Below, piece by piece: positions 1-8,023 of a stretch of 11,846 bases of DNA. Source of the stretch: Streptosporangiaceae bacterium (lineage in GTDB: Bacteria > Actinomycetota > Actinomycetes > Streptosporangiales > Streptosporangiaceae); assembly GCA_030040475.1 (NCBI GenBank), contig JASHTQ010000054.1, positions 1 through 11,846 on the forward strand, given 5' to 3'. The translations under genes and the position numbers were made by a program. Below the pieces are notes generated by a model. That model had not been told where the DNA came from. It was given only the letters and a program-made list of their open reading frames with translations, and did no database searches. The number at the start of each line of letters is the position of its first letter. The stretch's first letter is position 1.

Positions 1-1700
<1,700 letters not shown>

Positions 1701-1722
1701 CGGGCTGGCGCTGTTCACCGGG

Positions 1723-3696
1723 TCACCCGCCGAAGGCCGCGTGCATGTCGTCGCTGGTGCCGCCGGCCAGCGGCGGCGGCGGGGCTTCCTCGATGACGTC
1801 GAGCACCACCTCGTCGGCCACGATCGCCGGGTCGACCTGCAGCACGGCGTAGCCGCCGACCGCGCCGGCGCCGAAGCCGGGGGCGAAGACCCGCGTCCGG
1901 CCGGTGATCACGCCGTCGCGCACGGCGTCGAACAGGGCGATCGGGATGCTCGCCGCCGACACGTTGCCCATCCGGTCCACGTTGAAGTACAGCCGGTCGG
2001 CGGGCAGCCCGGCCTTGCCGGCCAGGTCGAGGATCATCGTCTTGTTGGCCTGGTGCGGCACGATCAGCTCGATGCCCTCGAGCATCGTGCGCGTCGCGTC
2101 GTCGGGGTCGGTCAGCTCGGCGAGCTCGTCCAGCATCTGGACCAGGTAGCGGTGCACGAGCGACTTGACCTCGGGGCCGTACACGGTGATGTCGTTGTCG
2201 AAGTCCGCGTTCGGCCAGATGATCGAGTTGACCTCGGTGCGCGGCCCGCTCGCGTAGGTCTGCACCACGTCCACGTCGCCGGGGTCGCCGTCCGGTGCCG
2301 GGCCGATCACCATGGCCGCGGCCCCGTCGCCGAAGATCATCCGGGAGGTGCGGACGCTGCCGATCTTGTCGGAGAACTTCTCCACGCAGACAAGCAGCAC
2401 CGGCCTGCCGACCTCCTGGAGCTGCCTGATGGCCTCCGCCATCCCGTAGGGCAGGCCCGCGCACGCCGCGACCAGGTCGGCGGAGGCGTGGGTCTGCAGC
2501 AGGCCGAGCTCGCCGGACAGCCAGCACGCCATCGACGGGATCAGCCGGTTGGACGTGCAGGTGCTGACCAGCACGGCGCCGATCTCCTCCGGAGCCCGGC
2601 CGGACTTGGCCAGCGCCGCGCGTACCGCGGGGAGCGCCAGCTGCTCGGGCTCCCGGCTGGTGTAGCGGCGCTGGTCGATCCCGGTCTTCGCGCTGATCTC
2701 CGCGGCGTTCATCGGCGACCACGAGAAGCTCGCGTTCCTGATGACGTCGTCGTTGCCGCAGACGTGCTCGCCGCGCACGATCGCGAGGGCCTCGAGCTTC
2801 GGCCGGATCCGGAACGCCTCCCGGACCCGGACCGGGGGGTAGGGCGTCACCGGCGCCACTGCCTCGGCTCTTTGGTTCTGGCTGTCCCGGTTCTGGCTCG
2901 CCGGCTTGCGGGTGCCGGGCGCGGGATGCCTGACCCGGTCGATGAAGGCCAGGACGTCGCGGTTGCGCGGATAGAAGGCGACCACGAAGTCGTCGTCACC
3001 GATCTCGGCCGGCCCGCGCAGTTCGGTGCGCGCGCGATCCCACGGGTACTGGTTGTGCAGCACCATCGCCCAGCGCATCAGCGCCTCGAGTTCGGGCACG
3101 TCCTCGTGGGCGTCGAGGATCTGCTCGGGGGTGAACACCGGATAGTCGGGGTCGTGGTCCGGCATCACGAACGTCAGCGCCCCGGGCTGGCTTGCGAACT
3201 CCGCCACGGTGGGCTTGATCGCGGGCAGTTCCGTGGCGTGGTGCAGCTTGGTGCTGAACACGCCGAACAGCAGGTCGAACACCGCGCACTCGGCGTCGGC
3301 GTCCCACGTCGCGGGCAGCTCACGGAAGGCGTGCTGCACCGCGGCCACCTTCCGCTCGCTGTCCGCCCACGGGGTCAGCACGGGCAGGAAGACGTCGTCG
3401 CGGCGCTTGGGCAGGTCACGCCATCGCGTCGGCCGCTTGTCGAACATGGTGATCGCGTACCTGTTGACCCAGAACAGGTTCTGTCCCAGGTCACGCAGGA
3501 GCTCGAAGCGACCGGGATAGGCGCCCTCCTCGATCCGGGCCAGGATGTCGGTGCCGGTCGGCGCCTTGGCCTCGAAGTCCCGCCCGATCACCGCGGTGAA
3601 CTGGTCGAGCGACTCAAGGACAGAGAAATCCAGCTCGCCGAGAAAGTTGGCGGGGAACACCAGCCGACCGTGCTTATTGACCACGAAGGGTTTCAC
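1723..3696 (-). CDS. KAS III (FabH-like) condensing enzyme with large unrecognised N-terminal region, 657 aa
   Basis: The C-terminal ~365 residues are a thiolase-fold condensing enzyme. Cys412 lies in VAACAGLPYG, His548 in VPHQANK and Asn578 in GNVSAASIP, giving the FabH Cys-His-Asn triad, and FGDGAAAMVI (455-464) is the usual glycine motif. Such enzymes condense an acyl-CoA or acyl-ACP with a malonyl-type extender. FabH itself is about 320 residues. Here residues 1-290 form an extra acidic, aromatic-rich region (for example GQNLFWVNRY, 71-80) that I do not recognise, joined by a polar linker (about 258-290) with a 15-nt repeat coding SQNRD/SQNQR. No signal peptide or membrane segment is seen. 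Start: GTG at 3696, with GGGAGG five bases upstream; the frame stays open to 4083, but that extension is Arg/Pro/Gly-rich and crosses the neighbouring remnant. The stop lies 4-22 nt before the carboxylase start, so the two form an operon. Joint action on a carboxylated acyl-CoA is inferred. Confidence 0.88.
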   Translation of the reverse strand: MKPFVVNKHGRLVFPANFLGELDFSVLESLDQFTAVIGRDFEAKAPTGTDILARIEEGAYPGRFELLRDLGQNLFWVNRYAITMFDKRPTRWRDLPKRRDDVFLPVLTPWADSERKVAAVQHAFRELPATWDADAECAVFDLLFGVFSTKLHHATELPAIKPTVAEFASQPGALTFVMPDHDPDYPVFTPEQILDAHEDVPELEALMRWAMVLHNQYPWDRARTELRGPAEIGDDDFVVAFYPRNRDVLAFIDRVRHPAPGTRKPASQNRDSQNQRAEAVAPVTPYPPVRVREAFRIRPKLEALAIVRGEHVCGNDDVIRNASFSWSPMNAAEISAKTGIDQRRYTSREPEQLALPAVRAALAKSGRAPEEIGAVLVSTCTSNRLIPSMACWLSGELGLLQTHASADLVAACAGLPYGMAEAIRQLQEVGRPVLLVCVEKFSDKIGSVRTSRMIFGDGAAAMVIGPAPDGDPGDVDVVQTYASGPRTEVNSIIWPNADFDNDITVYGPEVKSLVHRYLVQMLDELAELTDPDDATRTMLEGIELIVPHQANKTMILDLAGKAGLPADRLYFNVDRMGNVSAASIPIALFDAVRDGVITGRTRVFAPGFGAGAVGGYAVLQVDPAIVADEVVLDVIEEAPPPPLAGGTSDDMHAAFGG

Positions 3697-3929
3697 GTCT
3701 GCCTCCCGGGCGAGCCACCTGATCCGCCGGCCGCTCACGACGTGCGGCGCGGCACGGTTCCGGGTCGGGCCTGGAGCCGTACCTGCTGCCGTACCCCAAA
3801 TCCGTTGAGTATGTGTACGCGCCGGGGCAAATCGCCTCGGTTGGAAGGATTCTTGATAACTTGGCTCACTTCGGCAACGAGCAGGGAACGAGGCAGCGGG
3901 CCCGAGATCGTGGACTTGCCTGACCTGAG
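3697..3929. other. Intergenic leader region of the KAS III-carboxylase operon
   Basis: 233 bases with no convincing gene on either strand. It includes a less GC-rich patch around 3835-3865. On the minus strand a weak sigma-70-like pair can be drawn: TTGCCG (3877-3872), 17-base spacer, AAGAAT (3854-3849). This would leave a leader of about 145 bases. The match is poor and is given only as the best candidate. The operon promoter probably lies somewhere in this stretch. Confidence 0.35.
3702..3707 (-). promoter_or_regulatory. Ribosome binding site deciding the KAS III start
   Basis: GGGAGG on the minus strand, five bases before the GTG at 3696. It is the only strong Shine-Dalgarno match near the 5' end of this reading frame, and it coincides with the point where the translation changes from Arg/Pro/Gly-rich to protein-like sequence. 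Confidence 0.75.
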
Positions 3930-4034
3930 TTAGTAGGCGGCCGCCCCCTGGGCGGCCTGCTTGATGAGGTCTGCCACCGGGGCGGGCCGCGAGACGTAAA
4001 CGCAGTGACTTGCCGCCACCTCGACAACGGTCGT
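3930..4034 (-). pseudogene. Alpha/beta hydrolase C-terminal tail fused to the LAL remnant
   Basis: After the LAL TPR stretch (ending near RHEAGRVGLHPTT) the frame continues as VVEVAASHCVYVSRPAPVAD and LIKQAAQG to the stop. This resembles the last ~30 residues of alpha/beta hydrolases, where the catalytic His sits in an ASH motif followed by V-S-x-P and a helix. No nucleophile elbow (G-x-S-x-G) or other hydrolase part is present nearby, so it would be a 3'-end fragment joined in frame by deletion. The assignment rests on a short motif and is moderate at best. Confidence 0.5.
3939..3957 (-). terminator. Strong GC hairpin at the 3' end of the LAL/hydrolase remnant
   Basis: GGCCGCCC and GGGCGGCC pair perfectly (8 bp) around a 3-base CCT loop. 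There is no T-run, which is common for actinobacterial terminators, but the hairpin lies just before the stop codon of the remnant frame and codes Gln-Gly-Ala-Ala there. It could stop minus-strand transcription before it enters the KAS III leader, or be a chance result of high GC. Confidence 0.35.
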
Positions 4035-4822
4035 GGGGTGCAACCCCACCCGGCCGGCTTCGTGGCGGGCTCGATCCGCCCACCGCGGTATTCCCATCTC
4101 TTCAAAGGCGGCCGCCGCAGCGTTCAGCACCTCGCTGGCCATGCTCTTGTAGCCGGCGCGCCGGTAGACCTGACCGAGAGCCAGCCGGGACCTGGCACCC
4201 TCGAACGGGCACTCGGATCCCGGTTCCCCTGCGACCTTGCGCAGGACGCCGAGGGCCCCGGCTACGTCCCCGCGCGCGGCGTTCAGCAAGGCCTGGCAGC
4301 GGTCCAGGGCAACGGCCGCCTCCGGCCTGCCGGCCGCGCCCTGGCTACGGCGCCTTGGGCCAGCTCACGTGCCGCCTCCAGGTCGCCCGCGTATTCCTTG
4401 ACCAGGACGCGGGCCATGTTCGAGATGCGGCGCAACGCGAAGCCGAGGCTCCCGGCGCTCGCCTGGTCCAGCCACTGCAGGTCGTCGATGATCAGCGCTA
4501 CCGGGCCTGACTCGCACAGTTGCGTCAGCAACCCGCGGACGGCCAGGGGTACTGCCAGGGCATCTCCCCCGCCGGGTTCGGCGCGCTGCAGGGCGGCAGC
4601 CAGGGCGCGGCGCTGCGGACCCGGAAGGCCGCTGTCGGCTCCCTCGGGAAGCTGGCCGATCAGCTCGGCGAGCCCGGCGAACGGCAATCCCTGCTCGAAC
4701 CGGGTGGGAGTGACGGAAAGCACCCTGCGCCGGCGGACCATGGCCAGCTGAGCGGCGGCCCGCAGCAGGCTGCTCTTCCCGGCACCCGGATCGCCGACCG
4801 CGGGCACGGGAGCAGGACGCGC

Positions 4823-4828
4823 GATAAT
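4823..4828 (+). promoter_or_regulatory. Candidate -10 element for the LLM oxidoreductase gene
   Basis: GATAAT matches TATAAT at five of six positions and stands out in a very GC-rich context. A start site about seven bases further on would give a leader of roughly 14 bases containing GGGAGG (4839-4844). No convincing -35 element is present 16-18 bases upstream, so this is tentative. Confidence 0.4.
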
Positions 4829-4848
4829 CGTCTGGACTGGGAGGTGGC

Positions 4849-5718
4849 ATGCGGATCGGTGTGGTGTTCCCGCAGACCGAACTGGGTGGCGACGTCGGCG
4901 CGGTGCGGGCCTATGCCCGGGGGGCCGAGGAACTCGGGTTTGCCCACGTGCTGGCTTACGACCACGTGGTCGGCGCGGACCCCGCGGTGCACAAGGGCTG
5001 GGATGGCCCCTACGACGTGCACACCACGTTTCACGAGCCGATGGTCATGTACGGGTATCTTGCCGCGGTGACCTCCATGGAGCTGGTCACCGGCGTCATC
5101 ATCCTGCCGCAGCGGCAGACCGTGCTTGTCGCCAAGCAGGCGGCCGAGGTGGACCTGCTTACCAGCGGGAAGTTCCGGCTCGGCGTGGGCATCGGCTGGA
5201 ACCGCGTCGAGTACGAGGCGCTCGGCCAGGATTTCGGCACCCGCGGCAAGCGCCTCGACGAGCAGATCACGCTGCTGCGCCGGCTGTGGACCGAGCAATC
5301 CGTGACGTTCAGCGGGACGTTCGACCAGATCACCGGGGCGGGCCTGGCGCCGATGCCGGTGCAGCGGCCGATCCCGGTCTGGATCGGCGCCCAGTCGCCG
5401 CCCGCCTACCGCCGCGCCGGGCGGGTTGCCGACGGCTGGTTCCCGCAGATGGCTCCGGGCCCTCGGCTCGACGAGGCCCGCCGAATCGTGGCGGAGGCGG
5501 CCGCCGAGGCCGGACGCGATCCGGCCAGCCTCGGCATGGAAGGGCGTCTGACCTGGCAGGAGGACCGAGACAAGCTGGCCGCCGAGATGCGGCAATGGCG
5601 GGACGCGGGGGCCACCCACCTGTCGGTCAACACCATGCGGTCGGGCCTGATGACCGTCGATGACCATCTGGCCGCCCTGGCGACGGCGGCCGAGGCGGCC
5701 AAGACGATCGGCAGCTGA
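4849..5718 (+). CDS. LLM-class F420-dependent oxidoreductase, 289 aa
   Basis: A luciferase-like (TIM barrel) flavin/F420 enzyme of the TIGR03619-like group; such proteins transfer hydride between reduced F420 and varied, usually unknown, substrates. The N-terminus MRIGVVFPQTELGGD, AEELGFAHVLAYDHV (26-40), the TGVIILPQRQ strand with AKQAAEVDLLTSGKFRLGVG (95-114), WNRVEY (117-122), the PVWIGAQS strand (176-183) and AGRVADGWFP (190-199) follow the family pattern, and the length is normal. The ATG at 4849 has GGGAGG four bases upstream. It is transcribed alone: upstream is the decayed LAL gene on the other strand, downstream the convergent TetR gene only 13 bases away. No signal peptide, so cytoplasmic. 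The TetR protein may control the SDR rather than this gene. Substrate cannot be told from sequence. Confidence 0.93.
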   Translation: MRIGVVFPQTELGGDVGAVRAYARGAEELGFAHVLAYDHVVGADPAVHKGWDGPYDVHTTFHEPMVMYGYLAAVTSMELVTGVIILPQRQTVLVAKQAAEVDLLTSGKFRLGVGIGWNRVEYEALGQDFGTRGKRLDEQITLLRRLWTEQSVTFSGTFDQITGAGLAPMPVQRPIPVWIGAQSPPAYRRAGRVADGWFPQMAPGPRLDEARRIVAEAAAEAGRDPASLGMEGRLTWQEDRDKLAAEMRQWRDAGATHLSVNTMRSGLMTVDDHLAALATAAEAAKTIGS

Positions 5719-5731
5719 GCAGCCGGGCAGG

Positions 5732-6334
5732 TCAGGTGCGCGGCCGGAGGCTGTCCAGGAGGAAGCGGCCGCGCCGGTCGTAGTCCTCGCGCGCGGGCTT
5801 GGGCCGGTGCCGCAGCGCCAGCCCGTTGGCGACGAGAGCTTGGTACAGGTCGTCCGCGGTGAAGTCGGCGCGGAGCACGCCTGCCTGGTGTGCGTGCTCG
5901 ACCAGGGCGATGCCGGCCGCCCTGCCCGCGTTCCACTGGGCGGCGACCTGTGCGGAGCCCGGGTAGGTCATGAGGTGGACGTCGACCGCCGCGGGTTCGC
6001 GGTACTGCAGGTCGCGCAGGTCGGTGACGTAGGTGGCGAGCCGCTCCCACGGGTCGCCGGGCTGCCGGGCGCGGTCCAGGATGGCCCGCATCTCGGCTCC
6101 GACGAGCTCTTCGATGACCGCGTCGATGAGGCCCTGACGGCCGCCGAAGCGGTTGTAAATGGTGGCCTTGCTCACCCCGGCGGCCGCGGCGATCTCCTCC
6201 AGGGGCGTGCTCAGCCCGCGGCCGTGGAAGGCGGCGATGGCAGCGGCCCGGATCTGGGCAACGTTGCGTGCCGCGTCGGCCCGCAAGGCCGGGGCCTGCG
6301 TGGCGACCTCCGCCGTGTTTGGCGCTCCTGCCAT
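5732..6334 (-). CDS. TetR/AcrR-family transcriptional regulator, 200 aa
   Basis: The N-terminal HTH is clear: QIRAAAIAAFHGRGLSTPLE (28-47), then IAAAAGVSKATIYNRFGGRQ (48-67), matching the TetR recognition-helix region. The C-terminal ~120 residues form the variable ligand-binding and dimer domain, with no recognisable ligand class. Length is typical. The ATG at 6334 gives the usual short tail before the HTH; the ribosome site is weak. The gene is divergent from the SDR (94-base gap) and converges on the LLM oxidoreductase. The gap holds two tandem palindromes overlapping -35-like TTGAC boxes, so the protein very probably represses itself and the SDR. Signal molecule unknown. Confidence 0.93.
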   Translation of the reverse strand: MAGAPNTAEVATQAPALRADAARNVAQIRAAAIAAFHGRGLSTPLEEIAAAAGVSKATIYNRFGGRQGLIDAVIEELVGAEMRAILDRARQPGDPWERLATYVTDLRDLQYREPAAVDVHLMTYPGSAQVAAQWNAGRAAGIALVEHAHQAGVLRADFTADDLYQALVANGLALRHRPKPAREDYDRRGRFLLDSLRPRT

Positions 6335-6353
6335 GGGATCTCATGCTAGCAAC

Positions 6354-6386
6354 TTGACCGTGCCGTCAACTTGACGATAGCGTCAA
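6354..6386. promoter_or_regulatory. Tandem palindromic operators in the tetR-SDR divergent gap
   Basis: Two 16-bp palindromes, TTGACCGTGCCGTCAA (6354-6369) and TTGACGATAGCGTCAA (6371-6386), share TTGAC-N6-GTCAA and are repeated with a 17-base period, also creating CGTCAACTTGACG (6364-6376) between them. They lie 20 bases before the TetR start and 42 bases before the SDR start. The TTGAC halves can serve as -35 boxes in both directions (for the SDR: TTGACC, 17 bases, ATAGCG). Binding of two TetR dimers would cover both promoters. The palindromes are read directly; assignment to this TetR follows from position. Confidence 0.75.
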
Positions 6387-6428
6387 CTTAGTCCTCAGCC
6401 GAGCGGTCGTCGTGCGGGAGCGCCCATC

Positions 6429-7151
6429 ATGTCCCAGTCCATCGCGGTCTTCGGAGCGGGGCCTGGCCTCGGTCAGGCCGTCGCCCGCCGCTACATCCGC
6501 GAGGGATACGACGTCGTCCTGGTGGCCCGCCGAAGGGAACCGCTCGAGCGGCTGGCCGCGGACCTGGCCAGCGGCGGCGGGACGGTGCACGTCATCAGCG
6601 CCGACCTATCCGACACCGCCGCCGTCCCCACCCTGGCCGGGCAGGTCCGCGCTCGGGTCGGCCACCTCGACGCGCTCTACTACGCCCCCACCCCGGACGA
6701 GGATTTCGTCCCCGCGGCCGGCCTGACCGCCCGGCGCGCCCAGGCTTACCTGCCGCTCATCTTCTACACGCTGCTTGACCTCGTCGGGCAGTTCCTCCCG
6801 GACATGCTCGCTCGCGGCGACGGCGCCATCCTCACCGCGCAAGGGGCCAGCACCGTTCACGGGCTGCCGAACCTGAGCGGCCCCGGCCCGGCGCAGGCGG
6901 CCCAGCGCAACTACCTGCAGTCCCTGCACGCCGAGGTGGCCGACAAGGGGATCTACGTCGGCATGCTGTACCTCGGTGCCATCATCGAGAACAGTGCCTT
7001 TCACCGCTGGATCACCGCGCCGGGCGGGGGCGGCGTCCGGGACTGGGGCCCGACCGTCAGCCCCGGCCACCTCGCCGACCTGCTCTGGACCATGCACCGC
7101 ACCAAGGGTCCGGCGGAAGCCGCCTACCCCGAGGCCATCCTCGGCCGTTAA
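6429..7151 (+). CDS. Atypical short-chain dehydrogenase/reductase (SDR) lacking the Tyr-Lys catalytic pair, 240 aa
   Basis: Residues 5-15 (IAVFGAGPGLG) are an SDR-type glycine-rich dinucleotide motif; Arg34/Arg35 after the second strand suggest NADP(H), and the ADL at 58-60 matches the usual adenine-contact Asp. In the catalytic region, ILTAQGASTVHGLPNLS aligns with the Ser-bearing strand, but where YxxxK should follow the sequence is GPGPAQAAQRNYLQSLHAEV: Pro/Gly replaces Tyr and Gln156 replaces Lys. The NNAG motif is also replaced (YYAPT). From memory, similar actinobacterial proteins share this feature, so it may be a family trait rather than damage. It may be a non-reducing or regulatory SDR, or use another Tyr (Y162). 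The ATG has GGGAG eight bases upstream. Divergent from the TetR gene and probably repressed by it. Confidence 0.85.
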   Translation: MSQSIAVFGAGPGLGQAVARRYIREGYDVVLVARRREPLERLAADLASGGGTVHVISADLSDTAAVPTLAGQVRARVGHLDALYYAPTPDEDFVPAAGLTARRAQAYLPLIFYTLLDLVGQFLPDMLARGDGAILTAQGASTVHGLPNLSGPGPAQAAQRNYLQSLHAEVADKGIYVGMLYLGAIIENSAFHRWITAPGGGGVRDWGPTVSPGHLADLLWTMHRTKGPAEAAYPEAILGR

Positions 7152-7209
7152 CGGTCGGGTCATGCGGCGCCGCACCGCCATGCCCGCCAGCAACCGCGAC
7201 CGCGAGATA

Positions 7210-7235
7210 GTTTTGGCCGCGCATGCTCAGGGAAG
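7210..7235 (+). promoter_or_regulatory. Possible SigF/SigB-type stress promoter for the small membrane protein
   Basis: GTTT (7210-7213), a 16-base spacer and GGGAAG (7230-7235) resemble the actinobacterial stress-sigma pattern GTTT-N15-17-GGGTAT, with the -10 matching at four or five of six positions. It would start transcription near 7242, leaving a 35-base leader with AGGAGA before the ATG at 7277. The patch is also less GC-rich than its surroundings. Suggestive only. Confidence 0.35.
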
Positions 7236-7276
7236 AGGAAGTGGCCGGACAGAAACTCACTCATAGGAGATGAGCC

Positions 7277-7588
7277 ATGAAGATCGGCGCAGCCCTCGTC
7301 CTGATCGCGCTGGGAGCCATTCTCAGGTTCGGGATCGCGACCGTGGCCACGCATGGTTTCTCTATTCATACGATCGGTGACATCTTGATGCTCGTGGGTG
7401 TCCTCGGCGTGCTGCTGTGGCTGATTGTCTGGGCACCCTGGTCCTGGAACCGCGGCACCACCTACCGGCGCCGGTCCTACCGGGAGGCGCCGCTCGACCA
7501 GGTTCCCCCGGATGCGGTGCCCCCGACCCGCGGCTATCCCGCCGGCACGCGTTACGAGGACCGCTACGAGGAGGAATACCGCCGCTGA
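7277..7588 (+). CDS. Small two-helix membrane protein, DUF6458-like, 103 aa
   Basis: Two hydrophobic helices (about 4-22 and 33-53) are separated by a short segment HGFSIHTIGD. The pattern, with IALGAIL in helix 1 and GDILMLVGVLGVLLWLI in helix 2, matches the small actinobacterial DUF6458-type proteins, whose function is unknown. The tail (about 58-103) is cytoplasmic or surface-exposed, rich in Arg, Tyr, Pro and Glu, and ends with RYEDRYEEEYRR. AGGAGA lies six bases before the ATG, and the codon use looks genuine. It stands alone between the SDR and a poorly coding stretch, with a possible stress-type promoter upstream. A role in envelope stress is a guess from family habit and promoter type. 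Confidence 0.8.
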   Translation: MKIGAALVLIALGAILRFGIATVATHGFSIHTIGDILMLVGVLGVLLWLIVWAPWSWNRGTTYRRRSYREAPLDQVPPDAVPPTRGYPAGTRYEDRYEEEYRR

Positions 7589-7687
7589 GACGTTGATCTT
7601 CGTGCTGGCGCGGGCTGCCGTGCGGGTGAGACCATCTGCGGTGAGGCGGAGCCCGGCGAAGCTGGCCTGCGGGAGCCGCAGGGTACG

Positions 7688-7966
7688 GTGTCCCGGGTCA
7701 GCCGTGGCAGCGCCGATGCTCGGCAAGGCGGGACACGATGTCACCGTCCCCGGGACCAGGTGCTCAAGGAGTTCCGTCACCCCGAGAAGTGGACGGCCCC
7801 GCGCAGGGCACAGATGGACGCGGCCGTCCAGGGCGCGCCCGCCCGGCGGCCGACCGACCCGGCGGCCGTGCTCCAGCGGGCGTTCGCGACGGCGATGGTG
7901 TACGACGCCGACCTGTTCGCCAGGCCCGGGTTCGCCGGCGCCGAACTGCTCGGCATGCTGGCCTGA
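7688..7966 (+). CDS. Doubtful small ORF or 3' remnant of an oxidoreductase-like gene
   Basis: Not recognised. The last ~70 residues (from RDQVLKEFRHPEKWTAPRR to PGFAGAELLGMLA) look like real soluble protein with balanced composition, whereas the first ~20 residues (GTG at 7688, no ribosome site) do not. In another frame, just upstream at about 7704-7748, the stretch AAPMLGKAGHDVTV resembles the beta-alpha-beta start of a Rossmann protein. The two pieces could be the ends of one decayed NAD(P)- or FAD-binding gene joined by deletion. If intact, this would be a hypothetical 92-residue protein. The rest of 7589-8023 shows no other gene. Confidence 0.3.
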   Translation: MSRVSRGSADARQGGTRCHRPRDQVLKEFRHPEKWTAPRRAQMDAAVQGAPARRPTDPAAVLQRAFATAMVYDADLFARPGFAGAELLGMLA

Positions 7967-7993
7967 GTACCGGGCGTGACGCGCGCCGGTGAC

Positions 7994-8010
7994 CGTTAGC
8001 CGCTCTAACG
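7994..8010. promoter_or_regulatory. Operator-like inverted repeat before the MFS gene
   Basis: CGTTAG and CTAACG are perfect inverted repeats separated by CCGCT, ending 13 bases before the ATG at 8024. TetR- and MarR-family regulators of efflux genes often use GTTAG/CTAAC half-sites. At this position a bound repressor would block transcription or initiation. No matching regulator lies next to it; the only TetR gene in the window has a different operator. The repeat is seen; the role is inferred. Confidence 0.5.
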
Positions 8011-8023
8011 ATGTCCGGGTAGC

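Larger units (their letters stand above)
3930..4807 (-). pseudogene. LuxR-type LAL regulator remnant (ATPase and TPR fragments, frameshifted, no HTH)
   Basis: LAL regulators are about 900-residue STAND-type ATPases with TPR-like repeats and a C-terminal LuxR HTH. Here the first frame (4807 down to about 4330) has Walker A GDPGAGKSSLL, the family stretch GLPFAGLAELIGQLP and Walker B LIIDDLQWLD. Soon after LRRI it jumps to TPR-like sequence (YAGDLEAARELAQGA), so several hundred codons are missing. At about 4318-4335 the reading frame changes: the continuation PEAAVALDRCQALLNAARG lies in another frame, which then runs to a stop at 3930. The expected LuxR HTH is absent. The N-terminus is also clipped, starting just before Walker A with no ribosome site. 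The frameshift alone could be a base-call error; the internal loss and missing HTH cannot. Most likely non-functional. Confidence 0.75.

Noticed and set aside
2874..2898. GGTTCTGGCT repeated 15 bases apart
   Set aside because: Only two copies inside the KAS III linker coding SQN; explained as a low-complexity linker rather than a regulatory or mobile repeat.
3697..4083. Upstream extension of the KAS III reading frame
   Set aside because: Open by chance; Arg/Pro/Gly-rich, overlaps the LAL/hydrolase remnant, and the GTG at 3696 has the only good ribosome site.
7163..7174. Perfect palindrome TGCGGCGCCGCA after the SDR
   Set aside because: It has no loop to fold as a hairpin and no second copy; expected by chance in this base composition.
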